Positions 1 through 7,208 are shown, counted from the first letter of the stretch. The stretch: 26,169 nt of DNA from an uncultured Christensenella sp. (GCA_910586365.1 CAJUGP010000029.1:1-26169); one strand, 5' to 3'. Numbers and translations: made by a program. Notes: a model not told the origin generated them from the sequence alone.

Positions 1-5
1 CGACA

Positions 6-55
6 CTGTCATCGGAATGACAGTTTCCTGTCATGTCGAGCCTGTCGAGACATCT
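6..55 (+). repeat. REP-like palindromic element, copy 1
   Basis: Bases 6-23 form a hairpin with arms CTGTCAT and ATGACAG around a 4-nt loop, followed by TTT. Bases 29-55 then read TGTCATGTCGAGC...GTCGAGACATCT, itself an imperfect palindrome built on GTCGAG. The same layout (TGTCAT, a Y-GAGC core, then A-ATCT or ACATCT) recurs at 18356-18383 and inverted at 17939-17974, with a decayed copy near 1841. It looks like an intergenic dispersed repeat just upstream of the aminotransferase gene; its function is unknown. Confidence 0.55.
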
Positions 56-110
56 TATATTGCCTTACGGGGCGGATAAACGCTGTATTTCATTTTATTG
101 GAGCTAACAT

Positions 111-1307
111 ATGAACAGACTTGCAAAAAGAGTAAGCACGCTTTCCCCGTCGCTCACGCTTGCCATCAGCGCGAAAGCGAAAACGCTGAAAGCCGAAGGC
201 GAAAACGTTATTTCGTTCGGCGCGGGCGAGCCGGATTTTAACACCGCCGATCATATCAACGAGGCGGCGGTCGAGGCGATCGAAAAAGGCTTTACGAAAT
301 ATACGCCTTCCGCGGGGACGCTCGAACTCAGACGCGCGGTATGCGAAAAGTTCAAGCGCGACAACGATCTCGAATACGAGCCTTCGCAGATCGTCGTATC
401 CAACGGCGCAAAGCACTCCATTTTCAACGTCTGTTTCGCCCTTTTGGACGAAGGCGACGAGGTGATCATTCCCGCTCCGTATTGGCTTACCTATCCCGAA
501 ACGGTGAAGGTTTGCGGCGGCGTGCCCGTCATCGTGAAGGCGAGCAAGAAGTCGGGGTTCAAAATCACGCCCGAACAGCTGAAAGCGGCGATCACGCCCA
601 AAACCAAGCTCTTTATTTTCAATTCGCCCAATAACCCCACGGGCGCGGTGTATTCCGAAGAGGAAACGCGCGCGCTTGCCAAGGTGTGCGAAGAGGCGAA
701 TATCTTCGTTTTGTCCGACGAAATTTATGAAAAACTCGTCTACGGGGAAGTCAAACCCTTTTCCATGGCGGCATGTTCGCAAAAGATGAAGGATCTTACG
801 ATCACCGTGAACGGCGTGTCCAAAACGTATGCCATGACGGGTTGGCGGATCGGGTATCTCGCCGCGCCCAAGGATATCGCCAAGGCGATCGACTCGTTCC
901 AAAGCCATGCGACGAGCAACGCCAACTCGATCGCGCAGTACGCTACGGTGCGCGCGCTGCTCGCGCCCGAGGCGACGGTGGAAGAGATGGTCGCGCGGTT
1001 TGCCCGCAGAAGACTTGCGATGATCGAGCGTATCTCCGATATTCCCGACGTTTATTGCATTATTCCCGACGGCGCGTTTTACGCGATGCTCGTCGTGAGC
1101 GGACTGTACGGAAAAAAATTCGGCAGTAAGACGATCGACGGTTCGGTTTCGTTTGCCGACTGCCTGCTCGACAGCGCGAAAGTCGCCGTCGTTCCCGGAA
1201 TCGCGTTCGGCGCGGATGACTGCGTGCGCCTTTCCTATTCGCTTTCCATGAAAGATATGCTCGAAGGATTGGACAGAATCGACGCGTTTGTACGTTCTTT
1301 GCAATAA
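111..1307 (+). CDS. aspB: Aspartate aminotransferase, PLP-dependent class I
   Basis: This cytoplasmic fold-type I aminotransferase should interconvert aspartate/2-oxoglutarate and oxaloacetate/glutamate. The 398-aa length is normal for the family. Visible marks are the N-terminal stretch ending FGAGEPDFNT (residues 36-45), NSPNNPTG (171-178), SDEIYE (202-207), the Schiff-base lysine K238 in GVSKTYAMTGWRIGY, and the substrate carboxylate arginine in VRLSYSLS near the C terminus. The N terminus resembles the AspB (subgroup Ib) type of Bacillus rather than the E. coli AspC type. The start ATG has GGAG at 100-103 with a 7-nt gap. The next gene has its own promoter, so this gene is probably monocistronic. 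A related specificity, such as prephenate or another dicarboxylic amino acid, cannot be excluded. Confidence 0.93.
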   Translation: MNRLAKRVSTLSPSLTLAISAKAKTLKAEGENVISFGAGEPDFNTADHINEAAVEAIEKGFTKYTPSAGTLELRRAVCEKFKRDNDLEYEPSQIVVSNGAKHSIFNVCFALLDEGDEVIIPAPYWLTYPETVKVCGGVPVIVKASKKSGFKITPEQLKAAITPKTKLFIFNSPNNPTGAVYSEEETRALAKVCEEANIFVLSDEIYEKLVYGEVKPFSMAACSQKMKDLTITVNGVSKTYAMTGWRIGYLAAPKDIAKAIDSFQSHATSNANSIAQYATVRALLAPEATVEEMVARFARRRLAMIERISDIPDVYCIIPDGAFYAMLVVSGLYGKKFGSKTIDGSVSFADCLLDSAKVAVVPGIAFGADDCVRLSYSLSMKDMLEGLDRIDAFVRSLQ

Positions 1308-1334
1308 ATTTTCGAGAAATTTTCGCAAAAGCCC

Positions 1335-1363
1335 TTGAATAATATTCAAAAGTTTGATAGAAT
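1335..1363 (+). promoter_or_regulatory. SigA-type promoter for the small P-loop gene
   Basis: A -35 box TTGAAT (1335-1340) and a -10 box TAGAAT (1358-1363) are separated by exactly 17 nt, in the only intergenic space ahead of the gene at 1408. Bases 1335-1349 also form a perfect inverted repeat (TTGAAT, 3 nt, ATTCAA) covering the -35 box, so a regulator could bind there. Confidence 0.6.
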
Positions 1364-1407
1364 AAAGATAAGAAAATAAACAGCCGAACGGCTTTTCAGG
1401 AGGAATC

Positions 1408-1815
1408 ATGATAAAAGTAATCTGCGGACCCAAGGGAAGCGGCAAAACAAAAAAAATTATCGACGCTGCGAACGCCGCGGTCGATAAGGCGAAGGGTCAT
1501 CTGATTTTCATCACCGATACCAAACGCTATATGTACGATCTGCGCCGCGAGATCCGCTTCGTCGACGTTTCCGATTACGCGGTAGCGGGCGAGGACGCGC
1601 TTTGCGGATTCATTAAAGGCGCGATCGCGGGCGGTTACGATAACGAATACGTGTTCATCGACGGCGTTGCGCGCATCGCGGGCAAACAGCTCAAAGATAT
1701 GGCGCAGCTGTTCTATATGATGGAAAAGGTTTCGGATATGCGCGACATTACGACGTATATTACGTGCAGCTGCGAAGAAAAAGATCTGCCCGATTTTGCT
1801 AAAAAGTATTTGTAA
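1408..1815 (+). CDS. Small P-loop NTPase-like protein, function unknown
   Basis: This is a 135-aa soluble protein. It opens with a clear Walker A motif, GPKGSGKT (residues 7-14), and has a hydrophobic strand ending in Asp (YVFIDG, near residues 81-86) that could serve as Walker B. The sequence between contains no other motif I can assign. Small single-domain P-loop proteins of this kind are common in Clostridia and are sometimes labelled ATP-binding or PilT-like, but nothing here shows a pilus role. The start is set by an excellent AGGAGG site just upstream. The gene has its own promoter and is followed by a hairpin, so it probably forms a single-gene unit. No function is assigned. Confidence 0.8.
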   Translation: MIKVICGPKGSGKTKKIIDAANAAVDKAKGHLIFITDTKRYMYDLRREIRFVDVSDYAVAGEDALCGFIKGAIAGGYDNEYVFIDGVARIAGKQLKDMAQLFYMMEKVSDMRDITTYITCSCEEKDLPDFAKKYL

Positions 1816-1840
1816 GGCAAAATCCGAACGCGCGTTTTGC

Positions 1841-1860
1841 TGTGATGTTGAGCGGAGCGC
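1841..1860 (+). repeat. Degenerate REP-like fragment
   Basis: TGTGATGTTGAGCGGAGCG resembles the left half of the REP-like elements seen elsewhere (TGTCAT, then a T-GAGC core). The right half has decayed. It lies in the gap between the P-loop gene and thrC. Confidence 0.35.
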
Positions 1861-1890
1861 GCCCTGAAATACAGAATTGTTCCGGCAAAC

Positions 1891-1914
1891 CTGTCACCTC
1901 TGCGTGACAGTTTT
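1891..1914 (+). terminator. Hairpin plus short T run between the P-loop gene and thrC
   Basis: Arms CTGTCAC and GTGACAG (7 bp) enclose a 6-nt loop and are followed by TTTT. It could terminate the upstream gene or act as a leader hairpin, since the thrC ribosome binding site starts only 8 nt later. It also resembles the hairpin at 6-23 (CTGTCAT...ATGACAG then TTT and a second TGTCATG), so it may be a remnant of the same repeat family. Confidence 0.4.
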
Positions 1915-1933
1915 GTCATGCGGGAGGTTTTTT

Positions 1934-3427
1934 ATGAATTTTATCAGCACGAGAGGCGGAGAACGCGTAACGGGTGCGCGCGCAATCGTTCAGGGGATTG
2001 CGTCGGACGGCGGTTTGTTCGTCCCCGAAACCTTTCCCGCGGTAACGGGCGAAGAGCTGCAAGCCATGCTCGCCATGGATTATGCCGAGCGCACGGCGTT
2101 CGTGCTCAAAAAATATCTCGACGAATACGACGCGGACGAGCTGTTGGCGGCGATCCGCGAGGCGTATTCGCGTTTCGACGATAACGACCCCGCTCCCCTG
2201 GTGCGCGTGGAAAACGGCATGTATATGCTCGAACTCTACCACGGACCGACCTGCGCGTTTAAGGACATGGCGCTGACCGTGCTGCCGTATCTGCTCCGTA
2301 AAGGGTGCGACCTTTGCGGAATCAAGGAAGACGTGCTCATTCTCGTCGCCACGAGCGGCGACACGGGCAAAGCCGCGCTCGAAGGATTCAAGGACGCGCC
2401 GGGCGTGAAGATCACGGTATTTTATCCCGACGAAGGCGTTTCCAAAATGCAGCGTTTGCAGATGTGCACGCAGGAAGGGGACAACGTGAACGTCGTGGCA
2501 ATCAAGGGGAACTTCGACGACTGCCAAACGGGCGTGAAAAAGATTTTCGCTTCCAAAGAATGCGTCGACGCGCTCAAAGCGAAAAACACCGTGCTTTCTT
2601 CCGCGAACTCCATCAACTTCGGCAGGCTTGCGCCGCAGATCGCCTATTATTTTTCGGCGTACTGCGATCTTGTTTCTTCCGAACAGATCGCCGTGGGCGA
2701 TAAAGTCGATTTCACCGTACCGACGGGGAACTTCGGCAACATTCTCGCCGCCTATTACGCCAAACGCATGGGGCTGCCCGTGGGCAAGCTCGTGTGCGCT
2801 TCCAACGAAAACAACGTGCTTACCGATTTTTGGAAAAAGGGAACGTACGACTGCAAACGACCCTTCCGCCTTACCATGTCGCCGTCTATGGATATTCTCG
2901 TTTCTTCCAACCTCGAACGGCTTATTTACGAGCTTTCGGGCAGAAACGCCGCGCTCACGGCGGAGCGCATGACCTCGCTTGCAAGCAAGGGGAAATATTC
3001 GGTGACGGTGGAAGAGCTGAACGCGTACCGCGATCTGTTCTATGCGGGCTATGCGGGCGAAGAGGACACCGTAGAATGCATCTACGAATTTTTCATGGAT
3101 TACGGATACCCCATGGATACGCATACGGGCGTCGCCATGAAGGTGGCGCAGGATTACGCCGCGCTCGTCGAAGAAGAGCACGACGCGGAAGTTCACCCCA
3201 TGGTCGTGGTATCCACGGCAAGCCCGTATAAATTCCCGCAAGCCGTTTATTACGCGCTCACGGGCAACGACGTGAAAGACAGCTTCAAGGGCATCAAGCG
3301 CATCAATCTCATCACGGCGATGAAGGTGCCCGAGAGTTTGAAAGCCATTCGCTATAAGGCGATCCGTTTTAAGAACTGCGTTTCGCCTGCAAAAATGTTC
3401 GACGAAGTACTGAATTTTATAGGCTGA
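1934..3427 (+). CDS. thrC: Threonine synthase
   Basis: This PLP enzyme of fold type II converts O-phosphohomoserine to threonine, the last step of threonine biosynthesis in the cytoplasm. From the chosen start it is 497 aa, typical of the long bacterial ThrC class. Evidence includes the N-terminal STRGG signature (residues 5-9), the PLP lysine K110 in GPTCAFKDMAL, the phosphate-binding loop ATSGDTGKAAL, SSANSINFGRL, and PTGNFGNILAAYYAKRMGLP. The frame is open 19 codons further upstream to 1877, but that start has no ribosome site and would run through the hairpin at 1891-1910. The ATG at 1934 has GGGAGG 8 nt upstream. A rho-independent terminator follows, so it is likely monocistronic. No other threonine-pathway gene is in the window. 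Confidence 0.96.
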   Translation: MNFISTRGGERVTGARAIVQGIASDGGLFVPETFPAVTGEELQAMLAMDYAERTAFVLKKYLDEYDADELLAAIREAYSRFDDNDPAPLVRVENGMYMLELYHGPTCAFKDMALTVLPYLLRKGCDLCGIKEDVLILVATSGDTGKAALEGFKDAPGVKITVFYPDEGVSKMQRLQMCTQEGDNVNVVAIKGNFDDCQTGVKKIFASKECVDALKAKNTVLSSANSINFGRLAPQIAYYFSAYCDLVSSEQIAVGDKVDFTVPTGNFGNILAAYYAKRMGLPVGKLVCASNENNVLTDFWKKGTYDCKRPFRLTMSPSMDILVSSNLERLIYELSGRNAALTAERMTSLASKGKYSVTVEELNAYRDLFYAGYAGEEDTVECIYEFFMDYGYPMDTHTGVAMKVAQDYAALVEEEHDAEVHPMVVVSTASPYKFPQAVYYALTGNDVKDSFKGIKRINLITAMKVPESLKAIRYKAIRFKNCVSPAKMFDEVLNFIG

Positions 3428-3435
3428 ACAAAAGA

Positions 3436-3463
3436 CAGGGGGCTATCGCGCCCCTTTTGTTTA
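3436..3463 (+). terminator. Rho-independent terminator after thrC
   Basis: A GGGGC/GCCCC stem (3439-3443 with 3450-3454) is followed by TTTTGTTT and sits 11 nt after the thrC stop codon. Confidence 0.75.
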
Positions 3464-3503
3464 TGAGGATTGCGTGAAAGAAGGCGAATTTCGTTTCAAG
3501 AAA

Positions 3504-3532
3504 TTGCAAACGGCTTATAATTATAGTATAAT
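3504..3532 (+). promoter_or_regulatory. SigA-type promoter for trpS
   Basis: A -35 box TTGCAA (3504-3509) and a perfect -10 TATAAT (3527-3532) are 17 nt apart. A second TATAAT lies at 3516-3521. The predicted leader before the trpS start is only about 20 nt, which is too short for a T-box. Confidence 0.75.
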
Positions 3533-3557
3533 GTTGCCGTAGAGAGAAGGAAGCAAG

Positions 3558-4562
3558 ATGGAAACAACCGAGAAAAAAACGATATATTCGGCGGTGCAGC
3601 CGAGCGGAAATTTGACGATCGGCAACTATGCGGGGGCAATCCGCAACTGGGTCGCCATGCAGGACGAATACGAATGTTATTACGCGATCGCAAACATGCA
3701 CGCGATCACCGTACGGCAGGAACCCGCGGAACTCAGACGCCGCACCCTCGAACTTGCCGCGCTGTATCTTGCCTGCGGCATCGATCCGCAAAAATGCGCG
3801 CTCTACGTGCAGTCGCAGGTGCCGCAGCACGCCGAGCTTGCTTGGGTGCTGAATTGCTCGACGTACGTGGGCGAAATGCAGCGCATGACGCAATTTAAGG
3901 ATAAATCGCAAAAACATGCCGACAATATCAACATGGGGTTGATGGATTACCCCGTGCTCATGGCGGCGGATATTCTCTTGTATCAGTCTCATTGCGTGCC
4001 CGTCGGCGCCGATCAGAAGCAGCACGTCGAGATCGCGCGCGATATTGCGATCCGTTTCAACAACCGTTACGGCGAAACGTTCCGCGTGCCCGAACCCGTT
4101 TTTATGAAATCGGGCGCGAAGATTATGTCGTTGCAGGAACCGACGAAGAAGATGAGCAAGTCCGACGAAAACGTCAACGCCTCGATTTTCTTATGCGACG
4201 ATAAAGATACGGTGATCCGCAAGTTCAAACGCGCCGTTACCGACAGCGACAACGAAGTGCGCATGTCGGAAGAAAAGGCGGGTATTTCCAACCTTATCAA
4301 CATTTATGCGGCGTTTACGGGAAAGAGCGTGCAGGAGATCGAAGGGGAGTTCGCGGGCAGAGGTTACGGCGATCTCAAGCTCGCCGTCGGCGAGGCGGTG
4401 GCGGATAAGCTTGCGCCCGTGCAGGCGGAGCAAAAACGCCTGCTTGCCGATAAAAAATATCTGGGCGAAGTGCTTGCTTCGGGCGCGGAACGCGCCTTCA
4501 AGGCGGCGCGTAAAACGCTTTCCAAGGTGTACCGCAAAATCGGGTTCTATCAGGGGGAATAA
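3558..4562 (+). CDS. trpS: Tryptophanyl-tRNA synthetase
   Basis: This class I aminoacyl-tRNA synthetase charges tRNA-Trp in the cytoplasm. The 334-aa length fits bacterial TrpS. The HIGH-equivalent is TIGN (residues 20-23) inside PSGNLTIGNYAGA, and the KMSKS loop is KKMSKSDEN (197-205). Conserved TrpS stretches also include MADYP-like MGLMDYPVLMAADILLY (126-142) and VPVGADQKQH. The ATG is preceded by a purine-rich AGAGAAGGA site. Its stop codon shares a base with the start of the DUF5685 gene (TAATG), so the two are translationally coupled. The short leader shows no T-box, unusual for a Gram-positive trpS. Essential housekeeping function; confident call. Confidence 0.97.
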   Translation: METTEKKTIYSAVQPSGNLTIGNYAGAIRNWVAMQDEYECYYAIANMHAITVRQEPAELRRRTLELAALYLACGIDPQKCALYVQSQVPQHAELAWVLNCSTYVGEMQRMTQFKDKSQKHADNINMGLMDYPVLMAADILLYQSHCVPVGADQKQHVEIARDIAIRFNNRYGETFRVPEPVFMKSGAKIMSLQEPTKKMSKSDENVNASIFLCDDKDTVIRKFKRAVTDSDNEVRMSEEKAGISNLINIYAAFTGKSVQEIEGEFAGRGYGDLKLAVGEAVADKLAPVQAEQKRLLADKKYLGEVLASGAERAFKAARKTLSKVYRKIGFYQGE

Positions 4563-5428
4563 TGTTCGGTTACGTTCGCTACGATCTGCCCAATCTGTAT
4601 ATCAAAGACATGATGCTCTATAAAGCGATGTATTGCGGACTGTGCAAGGGCATCGCGCAATCGTGCGGGCATGCGGCGCGCATGGGGCTGAGCTACGACA
4701 TGACCTTTTTGTCGGCGCTGCTGCACAACATAGCGGGTACGGATATCAAGATCGAAAAACAGAACTGTTTCGAGCACCGCGTCAAAAAACGCCCGATCGC
4801 CGTCGCGGACGAGCTGACGAAGGAGCTGGGCGCGCTCAACACCGTGCTGTGCTATTATAAACTCACCGACGACATCGAGGACGGCGGCAAGGGGCGCGGC
4901 AAACGCCTATGGTTCAAAAAGGGATTTCGCCGTGCGAAAAAGAGCTATCCGAAAATGGTTTCGATCGTCGAGGAGTATATGAAAACGCAGGGGGAAACCG
5001 AACGAAGCGGCTGCGCTTCGCCCGACATGGCTGCCGATCCCACGGCGAGCATGATGCAAGCGCTTTCCGATCACTTTCTCCAAGATAAGGCGACCGAATA
5101 CACGCGGCGGCTTTTTTACGGGCTGGGCAAGTGGATTTATCTCATCGACGCGCTCGACGATTACGAGAAAGACAAAAAGAAAAAAAACTACAACCCCTTC
5201 GTATTAAGTTACGGAGACGAAAATAAAAAACAGCTTATGGAACGCAACGGCGGCGAAATCGGCTTTCTCTTCAACGCGTTGTTTTACGACGTGCGCGAAA
5301 GTCTTTCGCAGATTAAATTTTATTTCAACCGCGATCTGACCGATAACGTCATTCTGCGCGGGCTGCCGCTCGAAACCGACCGCGTGATGAAGGGGCTTCC
5401 GCCCAAAAAGATGAGCGTGAAGATATAA
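4562..5428 (+). CDS. DUF5685 family protein
   Basis: This 288-aa protein has the N-terminal signature of DUF5685: MFGYV, then LYKAMYCGLCKG (residues 19-30) with a CxxC pair (C25, C28). The core is predicted helical. Two acidic motifs stand out, TDDIEDG (102-108) and DDYEKD (199-204), the second within LGKWIYLIDALDDYEKD...NYNP. That spacing recalls the two Asp-rich metal-binding motifs of class I isoprenoid enzymes, but I would not assign that function from this alone. The family is widespread in Clostridia, where it often sits beside a small J-domain protein; the same pairing holds here with the genes at 5443 and 6037. It overlaps the trpS stop by one base. No signal peptide is visible. Molecular function is unknown. 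Confidence 0.82.
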   Translation: MFGYVRYDLPNLYIKDMMLYKAMYCGLCKGIAQSCGHAARMGLSYDMTFLSALLHNIAGTDIKIEKQNCFEHRVKKRPIAVADELTKELGALNTVLCYYKLTDDIEDGGKGRGKRLWFKKGFRRAKKSYPKMVSIVEEYMKTQGETERSGCASPDMAADPTASMMQALSDHFLQDKATEYTRRLFYGLGKWIYLIDALDDYEKDKKKKNYNPFVLSYGDENKKQLMERNGGEIGFLFNALFYDVRESLSQIKFYFNRDLTDNVILRGLPLETDRVMKGLPPKKMSVKI

Positions 5429-5442
5429 GGGGAGGGGCAAGC

Positions 5443-5808
5443 ATGTTTACGCAATGCGAATACGACGAGCGCTTTTCTGAGGTCTGGGATTGCCTGAACG
5501 GTGATTATCCGTCTACGGAAGAGATTGAACGGGCGCAGAGCTTGCTCGATCGTATCAAAGAGCGCGATGCCGAATGGCATTACGTGCAGGCGGCGGTAGA
5601 TTATTATAAGCGGTTCTATCTCGAATGTCGCAAACATCTCAAAAAGGCGATCAAGCTTGATCCGGAAAACGGCAAGTATCGCGCCGCCCTCGAAGAACTG
5701 ACCGCAATGGCGGACGAGGCGGCAAAGAACGGGAAACCCTTGCCGGATGCCAAGTGGGACGATTGCGCTTCAACGTGCCTCGAAGGCTGTTGTACGTCGT
5801 GCTGTTAA
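5443..5808 (+). CDS. Small TPR-like protein with cysteine-rich tail
   Basis: This 121-aa soluble protein is a short relative of the protein at 6037. Residues 11-85 match the TPR-like part of that protein: both share ERAQSLLD or ARAQSLLD, then RxAEWHYxQ, and a later helix ending in KYR. The last 14 residues hold six cysteines (C108, C112, C116, C117, C120, C121), which suggests metal binding or disulfides. Unlike its neighbour it has no J-like domain. The ribosome site AAGGGGAGGGG is strong, and the gene follows DUF5685 after 14 nt, so they are likely one operon. I infer tandem duplication with loss, or never gain, of the N-terminal domain. Function is unknown. Confidence 0.75.
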   Translation: MFTQCEYDERFSEVWDCLNGDYPSTEEIERAQSLLDRIKERDAEWHYVQAAVDYYKRFYLECRKHLKKAIKLDPENGKYRAALEELTAMADEAAKNGKPLPDAKWDDCASTCLEGCCTSCC

Positions 5809-5856
5809 AAAGGCGATCGTGCAACCGTCGGGGGATAAATGGCTATAACAATTATG

Positions 5857-5885
5857 GTGCAAGGCGGCTTAGCCGCCGTTAGCAC
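5857..5885 (+). other. Extended hairpin in intergenic leader
   Basis: GGCGGC-TTA-GCCGCC (5863-5877) is extended by an outer GTGC/GCAC stem (5857-5860 with 5882-5885). It lies in a 228-nt gap between the two TPR-like genes. No T run follows, so it is not a classical terminator; it may be an RNA-processing or repeat-derived structure. Confidence 0.5.
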
Positions 5886-5983
5886 GCCTCAATTTGTTGC
5901 TTGCGACCTCGGTAGGTGAATTTGCGCGAAGTTCAATGGAGGGCTCTTAAAAAATCGCGCAAAGAGGGCAACGCCCTTAAAAA

Positions 5984-6024
5984 TCGTAAATTTTCTTTCA
6001 ACGGCTTTGAAAGAAAATTTACGA
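5984..6024 (+). promoter_or_regulatory. Long perfect hairpin abutting the ribosome site of the J-like gene
   Basis: An 18-bp perfect inverted repeat (arms 5984-6001 and 6007-6024) has a 5-nt loop, CGGCT. Its right arm ends in the first base of AAAGGAG (6024-6030), the ribosome binding site of the gene at 6037. As RNA it could control access to that site, or protect the 5' end after processing. The sequence is AT-rich apart from the ends. As DNA it could equally be an operator. Confidence 0.7.
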
Positions 6025-6036
6025 AAGGAGATTTTT

Positions 6037-6645
6037 ATGAACAGAGAAAATTACGAATTATTACAAGTGAGCGAGAATGCCACCGACGAAGAGATCAAAG
6101 AGGCTTACGAACGCTTAAAGAAGAAGTATAACGACGAAAAGTGGCTCGACGGCGAGGCGGGCAACCATGCCGCGCGCATGTTGGGCAAGTTGGACGCCGC
6201 TTACTCCGAGATCATGGACGAGCGCCGCCAAAGCGGCGCGCAGACCGAGGGGGCGAGCGCGTTCGAGGAAATTTCCGACTGCATCAAACGCGGCGATATT
6301 GCGCGCGCGCAGTCGCTTCTGGATGCGTTCAACGAGCGCAACGCCGAATGGCATTATCTGCAATCGGTCGTGTTCTATAAGAAAAATTGGATGAACGAGA
6401 GCAAGAAACAGCTCGAAATCGCCATGCAGATGGACGCGAAAAATCCCAAATACAGGGACGCATACGAAAACTTGAAAAACCGTTCGGAATACACGAAGCA
6501 GACGGGCGGCGCGCCCAATACCGACGGCAACCCCGCCTCGGGCGACGAACAGATGGGCGGAAATTGGTGCGCAAGCTGCGCAAATTTCTGCTATACGTTC
6601 CTGTGCGTGAACTGTCTTTTCAATCTTTGCTGCAACTGCCGCTGA
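6037..6645 (+). CDS. J-domain-like protein lacking HPD, with TPR-like region and Cys-rich tail
   Basis: This is a 202-aa soluble protein. Residues 4-61 have the outline of a J domain (NYELLQVSENATDEEIKEAYERLKKKY, then a last helix LDAAYSEIMDE), but the HPD tripeptide needed to stimulate DnaK is replaced by N32-D33-E34. Residues 77-147 form a TPR-like helical region homologous to the protein at 5443. The last 25 residues contain eight cysteines (178, 181, 185, 190, 193, 198, 199, 201). The frame is open 10 codons upstream, but the ATG at 6037 follows AAAGGAG by 6 nt and is preferred. It is near a DUF5685 gene, a frequent pairing in Clostridia. It is probably not an active Hsp70 co-chaperone; its real role is unknown. 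Confidence 0.82.
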   Translation: MNRENYELLQVSENATDEEIKEAYERLKKKYNDEKWLDGEAGNHAARMLGKLDAAYSEIMDERRQSGAQTEGASAFEEISDCIKRGDIARAQSLLDAFNERNAEWHYLQSVVFYKKNWMNESKKQLEIAMQMDAKNPKYRDAYENLKNRSEYTKQTGGAPNTDGNPASGDEQMGGNWCASCANFCYTFLCVNCLFNLCCNCR

Positions 6646-6652
6646 GTTTGTT

Positions 6653-7204
6653 ATGAAAAAGCCGACGAAATCGTTTGAAATCGCGCTTTCCGCGCTTGCG
6701 TGCACCGCGGCGGCGCTCTGCCTTACGGTCGGTTCTTACGTCGATTTTCTGCTCGGCGCGGGCTATATCCTTGCGGTGTTTTCTTTGATGATCCCGCTTT
6801 CCAAAGAATTTTGGGCGGGGTCGCTTTTGGCGGCGGTCGGCGCGTCGCTGCTTGCTTTTCTGTTTTACGGGTTCTCGATTTTCACGATCGCGCCGTTTCT
6901 CATGTTTTTCGGGCTTCATCCGAGCATCAATTTTCTGCAAAAAAAATATATTAAAAAAGCATGGCTGCACGTCGTTTGTTTTTTCGTCAAGGCGGTTTGG
7001 TTCGATCTCGTCATGTGGTTTTCGTGGCGGTATCTGCTCGTCGAGCTGTTCGGATTGAGTGAAGCGAGTTGGTATCCGTTCGTGGAGCGTTACTTTTTCG
7101 CCGTGCTTTTTGTCGGCGGAACGCTCGTATTCGCGTGTTACGATTATGCGATCTTTTTGTGTCAGCGCACCATGAACGCGCTCGTGAAGAGAATCAGGAG
7201 GTAG
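6653..7204 (+). CDS. Multi-pass membrane protein, function unknown
   Basis: This 183-aa protein has about five hydrophobic segments (near residues 10-27, 32-49, 54-85, 104-124 and 146-167) and a basic C-terminal end (KRIRR). Loops are short. A basic patch, QKKYIKKAW, separates the first three segments from the last two. No motif of a known transporter or enzyme is evident. It starts 8 nt after the J-like gene with only a weak ribosome site, so coupled translation is likely. It ends within the ribosome site of the rRNA methyltransferase gene. That places it in an operon, but the neighbours do not reveal its role. Confidence 0.78.
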   Translation: MKKPTKSFEIALSALACTAAALCLTVGSYVDFLLGAGYILAVFSLMIPLSKEFWAGSLLAAVGASLLAFLFYGFSIFTIAPFLMFFGLHPSINFLQKKYIKKAWLHVVCFFVKAVWFDLVMWFSWRYLLVELFGLSEASWYPFVERYFFAVLFVGGTLVFACYDYAIFLCQRTMNALVKRIRR

Positions 7205-7208
7205 GGCA

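Noticed and set aside
84..89. Weak promoter ahead of the aminotransferase gene (TTGCCT at 60-65, TGTATT at 84-89)
   Set aside because: The spacer is 18 nt and both boxes are poor; the real promoter may lie outside the window.
90..1445. A 451-codon open frame antisense to the aminotransferase gene
   Set aside because: It is a shadow of codon bias in a GC-rich gene: no ribosome site, low-complexity Arg/His/Phe-rich product, and a confident gene on the other strand.
1877..1933. Upstream start for thrC
   Set aside because: The extra 19 codons run through a hairpin, lack a ribosome site and add residues not typical of ThrC.
1916..3241. A 441-codon open frame antisense to thrC
   Set aside because: Same reason; the plus strand encodes a complete threonine synthase with all motifs.
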